Shown here: positions 32,801 through 38,139 of the stretch, in pieces
Position numbering within the stretch: position 1 is the stretch's first letter
Layout of the letters: each line of letters opens with the position of its first letter
Source: Verrucomicrobiota bacterium
GTDB lineage: Bacteria; Verrucomicrobiota; Verrucomicrobiia; Limisphaerales; UBA11358
Assembly (NCBI GenBank): GCA_028873125.1
Contig: JAGWMQ010000019.1
Span: 1 to 38,139, forward strand
Direction of reading: 5' to 3'
Length of the DNA: 38,139 nucleotides
Notes under the pieces: model-generated
What the model saw: the letters and a program-made list of their open reading frames with translations, nothing else
What the model was told of the DNA's origin: nothing
Database searches by the model: none
Program-made: the position numbers and the translations under genes

Positions 32801-34560
32801 GCACCAACTACCTGGCCCTGGCCAACGGGACCATCGCCACCATCCTGCCCACCGTCGCCGGAGACACTTACACGCTCACGTTTGCCTGCCGCGGACCGGG
32901 ACTGGTTCATTGGTGGCGGGGGGAATCGGGTTCCAGCGCGGTGGATGTCATCGGCGGCAACAATGGCGCGCTGATGGGAAATGTCACACTCACCAACGCC
33001 GAGGTCGGTCAAGGCTACTACTTCAACGGCAGCGATTACATCAATGTGCCCTTCAGCCCTGCGCTTCAGTTCACAAATCAGTTCACGTTGGAAACGTGGT
33101 GGGAGGACATCGCAACACCAATCCCCGGAGGTTATGGACTAATCTCTGATCGCCACATGGATCCTCAACCCGTCAACTTTGCCATCAACGTGGTGAACAA
33201 TAATGGGCTTGGCGGCTTGGGCATTTACTACAATGACCTCAATTATTTTTGGCCGGGTAACACCAGCGACGATCAGAACGATCTGGAGACATCAAGATAT
33301 CCCGTCATACCATCGAAGGGAGTGTTTCATCATTTGGCGGCAGTTTATCGACAGATGGGCGTAACCAACATTGAGTTGCAAACATACCTTGACGGACAAT
33401 TGGTTAGAACCAAGGTCATGCCGGGGAATTTCTCCAATACCCTGAACACTGATGCGGTAACCATCGGTACTACCTCCACACTTGGGGAATACCTCACGGG
33501 GATTATCGATGAGATGTCCATCTATAATCGCGCCCTGTCCGCATCGGAAGTTAATGCCATTTATACCGCCCGCGGCGCCGGCAAATTCGACCCGGCGGTT
33601 TACGCGACCTCGCCGGCGCAAAGTCTCGCCAAGGCGCAAGTCAGCGTGATTGGACAGGCGCCAACCACGATTTACGGCAGCGACACCAACTGGCAGACCC
33701 AGACCATCACCTTTACCGCCACTCAAGACGGAACGCCGCTGCAAATCATCGGCACCAAGCCGGGCATGTTGCTGGACAATTTCGCGCTCACCCAGGTGTC
33801 GAGCGGGCCGGATTTGTATTACCTGCCCGAACAGCCGCTCGACGCTTTCGACGGCCAGGACGCCTACGGCAACTGGACGCTGGAAGTCCAGGACGACCGC
33901 GCGGGGGCCGGGCCGACCAACTGGCTGGCCAGTTGGCAGTTGCGGTTCATCTACACCACCGCCGGCGGCGTCGGCTCGCTCAATGTGGTGCCGCCGCCAA
34001 CCAACACCATCATCCCCGCCGGCGGCCTCGAATATTATTTGATCAACGTCCCCGCCAACGCCAGCTTCGCCACCAACCTGCTCTCTGGCGCCAGCGAGCC
34101 GCTGAACCTGTGGTTCAACCAGACCTCCCAACCCACCGGCACGGGCGCGGCGGGCGATTACCTGCTGCTGTCAGGCGTGACCAACGGCCTTTCCGTTTTA
34201 ACCACCAACAGCGCGCCCGCAAATATCGTGCCCGGCGGCAGCTATTGGCTGGCCGTCCAAAATCCCAACGCCACCAACGCCAGTTACAACATCGAGGTGG
34301 ATTTCGACGTGCCCGGCGGCAGTCTGCACCCGCGATTCACCATTTCCGCCGCCAACGTGACCAGTGCCGGCGCGACGCTGCAATGGACGGCGCCCACCAA
34401 CGACCAGTTCCAGGTGGCCTGGGCGTCCAGCCTGACGCCGCCGATTGGATGGACCACCAATTCCGCCGTCATCACCTCGACTGATGGAATGTTTACGTTC
34501 GCCGACAGCAGCGCAACCAATGTCCCCACGCGGTTCTACCGGCTCATTCTGTTGCCATAG
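26836..34560 (+). CDS. Giant secreted subtilisin-family (S8) protease with P-domain, DUF642-like and LamG modules
   Basis: 2574 residues. A membrane or signal segment (WFWFLVCLLCLGGAWYAW) is followed by a prodomain-like region (about 125-275). The S8 domain has Asp305 in VNDTGID, His333 in GHGTHVAG, AAGN for the oxyanion hole, and Ser751 in GTSMSA. Roughly 140 extra residues sit between VVAPGTFV and the Ser motif. Then come a P-like domain (about 1255-1345), a PPC-type beta domain (about 1350-1450), and a P-domain (about 1454-2375) split twice by homologous inserts (about 1542-1910 and 1952-2324). Each insert is a DUF642-like module itself split by a LamG domain (about 1616-1831 and 2023-2249). 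A second PPC-like domain and a fibronectin-like end (FYRLILLP) finish it. The catalytic triad is complete, so the enzyme is probably an active surface or secreted protease with carbohydrate- or protein-binding modules. A clear AGGAG precedes the ATG. Confidence 0.92.
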   Translation: MKARPWFWFLVCLLCLGGAWYAWRAGDRWAARQRKVLPRPAESVRSASTAPKLFTLPAAATNAVKAAAAAAATNKFAYRLSNTREPIGRLARDDQAILLANALIDTSRPLLLAIPRSLRTPGDPGAYIVQSRGPMPAAFQARLRAAGARPVAYIPNNAWLVRADKAVADKLAGDPLTQAVLPYEPYYKLDASLMGWVGRTLPPEAMLNVAAYPDTAEAARAALEGMGATIVGLDRSPFGEVFTVRGVGDVAAVARIPALQIVEPFHPRQPANDLSRVAVGVAADTITKTNYMNLTGKNVTVEVNDTGIDTNHPDLTGRVLLDFAGSGNDTDGHGTHVAGIIAGDGAKSYTIDLNTNTLPSGSVLDSNSPNADFRGMAPAAALFSVGALNGGHDTNYFVQGSSFFLPVLPTFFTSTLAEGQTNFFVPGRFPDWYLQEAAAATNALISNNSWDNGDPAYDLAAASYDAATRDALPGVGGSQPVLFVFAAGNAGGGKDDGSGGNPDSILSPGTAKDVITVGAIEEFRNITKVVTNLFDTPTTPWQPETDSGYQVAGFSSRGNTGIGVEGGFGRFKPDVVAPGTFVVSTRSGQWDQAAYYNPTNYHFSSYTFQQVVPDTPIYYDLDLSTHPNTVGVSLQLVPNSQSAQPFSTNLWLYVRAAGYPTPATYDILSKTNAVNIPPDGGAGYLATAIAQGNLFLMVTNTGTAAVNYDVDIELVTTNDNGNELTVLSNLNNTLGKNPNGPWYYRYETGTSMSAADVSGVLALMQDYFTNQLGTLPSPALLKAMLINGARPTGFYNLQVANPINFEGWGLVNLPDSLPTNLTSRLDVPCAGFFQDQSTADALATGQRRTLFVTATNVQPLRVTLAWTDPPGDPAAAIKLVNNLELVVTNLDDPTNPIIYYGNDIPAQSDFNSAHGTNSPPTFDTINNIQNVYLPPGAGTNFSVTVLGWRVNVNAVSAQTNDFNGAYAPDIVQDYALVISSGEGQITNALTVSATSPLAPGPSYSANPTGDQQITYVATGLSGTSGPLLNQRVGANSPLLGTNTLQIGAGSQINGLTLGASPMVVTVGQTDQWHFYVVTNTTGFTNAAFVTFAPPTLSVPRMGALAGTLDNATRPEADIDLYVSTNPGLTNLDPVVVSNADKSLGRLGEEFVAYSNSVQGEIYYVGVKSEDQMSALYNFLPIFSQTPFSVMRNGNEIVTGVPVPAAIPGGNPAVPGYTDVVGIALYPITMRRVVVANALYAEDLGDLVGAVTHNGRHVILNNHSLPVNGPGGYEFIYDDSGQNDVLPDPNPPLGYTSFVKPSDGPGSLSTFVGQQGVGVWILHESDNVAGYSNVIDSFNLTIEPHVSHHGTTVTTTVTPGTWFYDYVDVPPGATNLTITVTNLTATGEVDLYEKYGAQPTLTNYDRRVAIIPPATVGTLSVGPPLTAGRYWYGIYNPGTIAQELSITVNVGLGAAPGQVVYPSTDTPKPIPDEAVMDDSIFVPDDQIISSLDVGIAVEHPRISDLVFHLIGPDGTRVLLMENRGGTSTNGAGGAAFLTTNAVMAGSFEGLAGDYAAGQTVAGWTVSSNQVSVVNDPTNAYPGASSYLALANGTLSATVPTVAGQTYTLSFAYRGPGIVGWWRAEGNANDSIYGNNGTLANPTYLYYTNGEVGSSFFVNTVPPGTYVGVDIPDSPSYVLTNSLSIEGWIRPVGGGVVFYRGDNRTGFDPYAISVNNSPELFFDITDGADNVAQVASQPLNYDRWYHIAATLDGNSGTMNLYINGILVGQTKTAIRPLGNLIATDHPGVGIGNVNDGYNNFPFYGAIDEMSLYNRALSASEVQAIYDDGIGGNPEGGNGKFAPAEFSVSPAQSLAEAAASVNGGAPIMFTGDNTNWQTTNITFTATQNAATLQLAGMEPGMLLDAVNLTTVETNYSYLVFTENTNLTTTPIKFAPAPFTPGPATNTAAVLVYTNNFEGLTATDAGAGQTVAGWTVTGNQVSVATDPVTSDGGTNYLALANGTIATILPTVAGDTYTLTFACRGPGLVHWWRGESGSSAVDVIGGNNGALMGNVTLTNAEVGQGYYFNGSDYINVPFSPALQFTNQFTLETWWEDIATPIPGGYGLISDRHMDPQPVNFAINVVNNNGLGGLGIYYNDLNYFWPGNTSDDQNDLETSRYPVIPSKGVFHHLAAVYRQMGVTNIELQTYLDGQLVRTKVMPGNFSNTLNTDAVTIGTTSTLGEYLTGIIDEMSIYNRALSASEVNAIYTARGAGKFDPAVYATSPAQSLAKAQVSVIGQAPTTIYGSDTNWQTQTITFTATQDGTPLQIIGTKPGMLLDNFALTQVSSGPDLYYLPEQPLDAFDGQDAYGNWTLEVQDDRAGAGPTNWLASWQLRFIYTTAGGVGSLNVVPPPTNTIIPAGGLEYYLINVPANASFATNLLSGASEPLNLWFNQTSQPTGTGAAGDYLLLSGVTNGLSVLTTNSAPANIVPGGSYWLAVQNPNATNASYNIEVDFDVPGGSLHPRFTISAANVTSAGATLQWTAPTNDQFQVAWASSLTPPIGWTTNSAVITSTDGMFTFADSSATNVPTRFYRLILLP

Positions 34561-34629
34561 AAGGTAGCTCCAGACGTCGGACCTGCTCTTGCCGCGGAGA
34601 CTCTGCTCTGCGTACGGGAAGCCTTCCCC

Positions 34630-34671
34630 GTCATGTCCGCGCTATTTCATCGGCTGATTCAGTTGCCATGA
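34630..34671 (+). pseudogene. Duplicated 3'-terminal scrap of a secreted-protein gene
   Basis: In frame it reads VMSALFHRLIQLP and a stop, against NVPTRFYRLILLP and a stop at the end of the protease 111 bp upstream. Third-position changes suggest it derives from a homologous coding end rather than a recent copy. No other part of such a gene remains in the 132-bp spacer. Confidence 0.5.
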
Positions 34672-34692
34672 CAAGGAATCTCATTTACTGTC

Positions 34693-35484
34693 GTGGTTCA
34701 ATCACGAATGAATAAATACTTTCACGCCGCGCGTCACAGCATGGCCAGCCTGCTCGGGTGGTTTCGATTGCGCTCCGGGGAACCGCAATTTGCCCGAGAA
34801 CTCCTTAGACGCCGTTGGCGCTATTTCGCCCGGCGGCAATTTGATCCCGGTTTCGTCACGCCCGATGGATTTGTTTTGCCAACGCCGGATTCCCTTGTCG
34901 GATACTGGTCGATGTTCGTCGAACGTGAGTTGTATTGCAAAGATTGGGTTGCCGCTTTGCAGGCCGCGCCGCAGCCATTGGTGGTGGATGTTGGCGCCAA
35001 TGCTGGATTATTTTCCCATCTGGCTTTTTGTCTGAATCCGCGCGCTGAAATCGTCGCATTTGAACCGTTGCCCATGATGGTTGAACACATCAATTCCTTG
35101 AAACAGCGGAACGGGATGAATCTTCGCTGCATCCCGAAAGCCGCCGGGCGCGCGCCGGGCATGGCTGCGATGGAGAGTCCCCACGGCTATGATGGCACGT
35201 CCCGCATTTCCGTCTCCGCTCAACCGGCTGGTCGGACCTTGCAAGTGGAGGTGACCACGCTGGACCGCGAGCTGGCGGGCCGCGCGGTGTTGGTGATGAA
35301 GATTGACGTGGAAGGGTTCGAGGAGGAGGTGATCGGCGGCGCAAAGGAGACGTTGTCCCGGACGAAATTCCTCATCCTGGAAGCCCACGACGCCCCGCGG
35401 CGGGAGCATCTGGCCGGCTTGCTGGGGCCGGGCTGGCGGTGGCGCCGGCTGGGCGCCAGCGATTATCTATTCGCGCGCGTTTGA
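34693..35484 (+). CDS. FkbM-family SAM-dependent methyltransferase
   Basis: 263 residues from GTG 34693 (or 258 from ATG 34708; no clear ribosome-binding site decides). The core has the SAM-binding motif VVDVGANAGLFSHLAF (about 98-113), the acidic AFEPLP of motif II, then the FkbM pattern VTTLDREL and VMKIDVEGFEEEVIGGA, and a final LILEAHD. Such enzymes O-methylate sugars or other small molecules, often within glycan or secondary-metabolite loci. Here the neighbours are secreted proteins and repeats, so a glycan target is only a guess. The last ~20 codons are duplicated at 37771-37821. Confidence 0.9.
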   Translation: MVQSRMNKYFHAARHSMASLLGWFRLRSGEPQFARELLRRRWRYFARRQFDPGFVTPDGFVLPTPDSLVGYWSMFVERELYCKDWVAALQAAPQPLVVDVGANAGLFSHLAFCLNPRAEIVAFEPLPMMVEHINSLKQRNGMNLRCIPKAAGRAPGMAAMESPHGYDGTSRISVSAQPAGRTLQVEVTTLDRELAGRAVLVMKIDVEGFEEEVIGGAKETLSRTKFLILEAHDAPRREHLAGLLGPGWRWRRLGASDYLFARV

Positions 35485-35510
35485 AAACTGTCTCTATCGC
35501 CCGTAAAAAT

Positions 35511-35650
35511 GGGGAGCGCGACCGTCCCGGTCGCGGCGGACGGCGTCCCGCCGACCGCTTTTCGCACCACGTCGAATGATGTCTCGAATCGCGCGAGAGA
35601 ATGTTTCCGGCCAGAGGCCGAAAACGGCGGGCGCGACGCCCGCGCTCCCC
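35511..35650 (+). repeat. Complex palindromic intergenic repeat
   Basis: The outer arms GGGGAGCGCG (35511-35520) and CGCGCTCCCC (35641-35650) are perfect inverted repeats. Inside lie hairpins GCGACCG-TCC-CGGTCGC (35518-35534), CGGCC-AGA-GGCCG (35608-35620) and GCGGGCG-CGA-CGCCCGC (35627-35643). The 411-bp gap between the methyltransferase and the arylsulfotransferase-like gene is filled mainly by this element and the hairpin at 35777, with no convincing ORF. It resembles the dispersed palindromes common in Verrucomicrobiota genomes. Confidence 0.75.
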
Positions 35651-35776
35651 GAATCATCCGCCTCGTTCCAGATGAGGGTTCATGGTGAGCCCCGGCCTCC
35701 AGGATTGGACGCGCATTGGAACCATGAATCCGGCGGGGACGGCGCGCGGCGCAATCGTTCCGCCGGCTGAGGCGCG

Positions 35777-35807
35777 GGCGGGGACATCGCAGCGCGATGT
35801 CCCCGCC
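35777..35807 (+). repeat. Perfect 14-bp stem hairpin upstream of the arylsulfotransferase-like gene
   Basis: GGCGGGGACATCGC, loop AGC, GCGATGTCCCCGCC. No T-run follows (AAATC), so it is not a standard intrinsic terminator for the methyltransferase gene. It may be a repeat unit or an mRNA-stabilising structure. It lies about 90 bp before the next start. Confidence 0.7.
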
Positions 35808-35895
35808 AAATCAAGAACCGTATCAAGATGCATCCCGGAACGCGGCCGCTGAAAAAACTTGTTACCCATTTTATCAATGAAGCGTCTGTTTTCTT

Positions 35896-37719
35896 ATGGT
35901 TCAATCAATGGGTCGGCGGCTTCTTCTGATTTCTGTGACGGCGGCGGGGCTGACGGTTTCCCCGTGCTCCCACGCGGTGACCATGCTGTCGGGGCCTGTC
36001 TTCACCCCGGCCAGCAACGCGCCGCTGGCGGGTCTTCTCCAACTGACCACCGACGAGCCGTCCAGGGTCGGCGTCCTGGTCAGCGACGGAACCGACACCT
36101 GGGAACGGGATTTCTACGATTTCGCCACGACACATGCGGTGCCGTTGCTGGGATTCAAGCCCGGCCGGACCAACCAGATTCTGGCGGCCGCCTATGACGC
36201 GGATGGGAACGCCTGCACGGCTTCGCGGTTGTTGACCTTTATCACCGCGCCCCTCCCGGCAAATTTTCCAACCGTCAACGTGCTGACGAGCGAACCGGAC
36301 CAGATGGAGCCGGGATATATGTTGTCTGTCATTGATCGCGCTTACACCCGCATTGGCGACTACATCACCCTCCTGGACAATGAGGGGAATGTGGTCTGGT
36401 ATAGTCCGGTTCCGTCGTCCGGCTCCGCCTATTCGGATGTGCGACAGCTTGACAACGGCGATTTGTTCCTGCAACTGGCACCGCCGTCGAACGAGTTCAT
36501 CGAAATGAACATGCTCGGGGAAATCGTCAGGACCTGGCAACCGCCCTCGGAGTATCCGATCAACCTTCATGAGGGCCTCGTAACCAGTCATGGCACCATC
36601 ATGTACTTGAGCGATGTCAGCCAGGTGGTGTCCAACTTCCCGGGCAGCGATACCCTTTTAAATCCTCCGTTAATCACGACCAATGTTGACGACAATCCGG
36701 TTGTCGAAATGTCGTTCACCGACTCGGCGCTCCTGAACGTCTGGTCGCCGCTGACGAATGGCCTGGTGGATCCGACGCGGGTTACCTATTTGACCTACGG
36801 AGAATATACCGGTTCTTCCTACGGACTGGACAATGAGCACGCCAATGCGCTGGTTGACGACACCAACGATAATTCCATCATTGTTTCCATGCGCGTTCAG
36901 AATGCGGTCTTCAAATTCTCCCGGTCCACGGGGAAACTGAAATGGATTCTCGGGCCGCATGCGCTGTGGGGAACGAACTGGCAACCCTATCTGCTCGCGC
37001 CGGTGGGCGCGCCGTTCGACTGGAATTATGGCCAGCACGCGCCGGAACTCACGCCCCAGGGCACGTTGCTGCTCTTCAACGACAACCCTTACCAGGCCAG
37101 CCCCTTCGACCCTCTGGTGGCCGATCAAAGCAATTACAGCAGCGCCGTTGAATACAGCGTCAACGAAACCAACATGACGGTGTCCGAGGTCTGGAATTCC
37201 GCCTGGCAAACGAATCAGGACCGGATCTATGCGCCCATCGTGGGAAGGGTGCAGTGGCTTCCCAAGACCCGGAACGTCTTCGTCACCTATGGCTTTATTA
37301 CTTACGTGAACGGCGTTCACCCCGACCCCTACGCCCCCAATGCGGAAATGATCCGGCTCATCGAGTACACACACGATCCGGTGCCGAAAGTGGTGTTTGA
37401 TGTTTCGTTTTTTGATTACGGCGACACCAACCCCAATTACCTCGGCTATTACTGCTACCGCGCCTGCCAGATTCCCGATCTTTACCCTCACCCGGCCGAG
37501 GCGGTCAGTGACCTGGCCGTGAGCGACGCGGGCCAGGTCCCCGTCCTGCAATTTTCAGCGGACCCGGCCCACAGCTACGAGATTCAGGCGTCCACGGACC
37601 TGACGAACTGGACGACGATTGGCGCGCCGGTGCAGCAAGGCGGCGAGGGCGATTTTGATTTTGACGACCTGAACGCCGGCTCGTTCCCGGCCCGCTTTTA
37701 TCGCGTGGTCACCCAATAG
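35896..37719 (+). CDS. Secreted arylsulfotransferase (ASST)-like protein
   Basis: 607 residues. A signal peptide (RRLLLISVTAAGLTVSPCSHA, cleavage near residue 27) is followed by a beta-rich N-terminal domain and a beta-propeller of the ASST type. NIHEGLV-like and DNEHANALVDDTNDNSIIVS segments, then FKFSRSTGKLKWILG, and YGQHAPELTPQGTLLLFND match the family pattern in which His residues bind and transfer the sulfuryl group. The conserved propeller His are present (NEHAN, GQHAP), so activity is possible. The C-terminus (YEIQASTDLTNWTTIG, then ARFYRVVTQ) is the beta-sandwich end also seen in other secreted Verrucomicrobiota proteins. The start ATG 35896 has an alternative ATG at 35908. Confidence 0.82.
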   Translation: MVQSMGRRLLLISVTAAGLTVSPCSHAVTMLSGPVFTPASNAPLAGLLQLTTDEPSRVGVLVSDGTDTWERDFYDFATTHAVPLLGFKPGRTNQILAAAYDADGNACTASRLLTFITAPLPANFPTVNVLTSEPDQMEPGYMLSVIDRAYTRIGDYITLLDNEGNVVWYSPVPSSGSAYSDVRQLDNGDLFLQLAPPSNEFIEMNMLGEIVRTWQPPSEYPINLHEGLVTSHGTIMYLSDVSQVVSNFPGSDTLLNPPLITTNVDDNPVVEMSFTDSALLNVWSPLTNGLVDPTRVTYLTYGEYTGSSYGLDNEHANALVDDTNDNSIIVSMRVQNAVFKFSRSTGKLKWILGPHALWGTNWQPYLLAPVGAPFDWNYGQHAPELTPQGTLLLFNDNPYQASPFDPLVADQSNYSSAVEYSVNETNMTVSEVWNSAWQTNQDRIYAPIVGRVQWLPKTRNVFVTYGFITYVNGVHPDPYAPNAEMIRLIEYTHDPVPKVVFDVSFFDYGDTNPNYLGYYCYRACQIPDLYPHPAEAVSDLAVSDAGQVPVLQFSADPAHSYEIQASTDLTNWTTIGAPVQQGGEGDFDFDDLNAGSFPARFYRVVTQ

Positions 37720-37770
37720 AATGGCGCCGCTGCATTTTTGAGAAACGCTTTGAACCGGTGGTGAGGGTCA

Positions 37771-37821
37771 GGCTGGCGGCGCCGGCTGGGCGCCAGCGAT
37801 TATCCTTCCGCGCGCGTCTGA
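37771..37821 (+). pseudogene. Duplicated 3' end of the FkbM methyltransferase gene
   Basis: The reading GWRRRLGASDYPSARV and a stop copies GWRWRRLGASDYLFARV and the stop of the methyltransferase (35436-35484), with one codon lost and a few changes. No upstream part of the gene is present. It lies just behind the arylsulfotransferase-like gene, so that gene and the palindromic spacer are bracketed by the real 3' end and its copy. Confidence 0.75.
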
Positions 37822-37858
37822 GAACCTCCAGGGTTTCAAAACGTGCATCGGGGCCATG

Positions 37859-37942
37859 GGTGGGGCGCGCAGTCCTCTGCGCGCCGCGAACGGGAAAGAA
37901 GACGGTTTGGCCCCAAGCGGCGCGCATGGAGTGGCGCGCCCG
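37859..37942 (-). repeat. Two-hairpin palindromic element, copy 3 (inverted)
   Basis: Hairpin b is GGCGCGCAG-TCCT-CTGCGCGCC (37864-37885). Hairpin a is GGCGCGC-ATGGAGTG-GCGCGCC (37919-37940). The two are separated by about 33 nt, compared with a few bases in copies 1 and 2. Read on the minus strand it has the same a-then-b order, and 28 bases of its b half are identical to copy 1. Confidence 0.75.
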
Positions 37943-37962
37943 TGTGAAAAAGAGTGGTTACA

Positions 37963-38139
37963 ATGATTGTTCGATATGACATAGACATCGTAAGACGAAC
38001 CTGCGATTCCGTTCGCAGTAGCCTATCGGCACTGGCGAGACTGGCAACGGTCTGGTCAGAAGCTGCCGTGACAACATCCATCCGTCGTCCAGATGAGGAA
38101 ATGGCCGCGAGGTTGTTTCCGCGACTGCGAGCGTCAATG
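37963..38139 (+). CDS. Start of an unidentified gene running off the window
   Basis: ATG 37963 opens a frame of 59 codons without a stop up to the window end (MIVRYDIDIVRRTC...DEEMAARLFPRLRASM). A purine-rich AAAGAG lies 9-14 nt before it. The composition is protein-like but I recognise no family. It could be chance; only the sequence beyond the window decides. Confidence 0.35.
   Translation, partial: MIVRYDIDIVRRTCDSVRSSLSALARLATVWSEAAVTTSIRRPDEEMAARLFPRLRASM

Overview
The window looks like a chromosomal segment of a GC-rich Verrucomicrobiota bacterium, most like the Pedosphaera/Limisphaerales side. This is judged from family resemblance only; there is no rRNA gene in the window. The evidence is a run of prepilin-like proteins with FTLIELL... 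motifs ordered like the 'Verru_Chthon cassette', a giant Thr/Asn-rich secreted protease ending in FYRL, a second secreted protein ending in FYRV, and dense families of short tandem and palindromic repeats.

Region 1 (1-5.3 kb) is a regulatory island. A membrane histidine kinase and an NtrC-type sigma54 activator overlap on the minus strand. Two operons flank them. One is a small unknown protein followed by a single-domain receiver (minus strand, running off the window). The other is a single-domain receiver followed by a degenerate receiver (plus strand). Both flanking operons are preceded by the same three-block promoter: a 29-bp block with a palindromic core (25/29 identical between copies), an IHF-like site, and a sigma54 -24/-12 core. 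Order, orientation and spacing match (86 vs 89 bp and 33 vs 34 bp). I infer a regulon in which the activator controls output-less receiver proteins.

Region 2 (5.3-10.7 kb) is metabolic: a Gfo/Idh/MocA dehydrogenase, a degraded aldo-keto reductase remnant, a frameshifted M48/Ste24-type membrane metalloprotease, and a translationally coupled pair made of an unusually long zinc-type dehydrogenase and a sorbitol-6-phosphate-dehydrogenase-like SDR.

Region 3 (10.8-26.7 kb) is a type IV pilus / type II secretion-like locus on the plus strand: pilB-type ATPase, pilT, a second pilB-type ATPase, pilC, a BrnT/CopG-type toxin-antitoxin pair with its own promoter and operator-like repeats, then six prepilin-like genes. 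The last four form the Verru_Chthon D-B-C-A order and are chained by overlapping stop/start codons. Their leader peptides are abnormally long and carry 7-bp tandem repeats and two-hairpin palindromes read in frame just upstream of the prepilin cleavage motif.

Region 4 (26.8-38.1 kb) encodes exported or surface functions: a 2574-residue subtilisin-family protease with nested domain insertions (P-domain containing a DUF642-like domain containing LamG, twice), an FkbM-type methyltransferase, and an arylsulfotransferase-like secreted protein. Between and after them lie palindromic repeats and two short duplicated gene 3' ends, which point to past rearrangement. The last 177 bases are an open reading frame that runs off the window.
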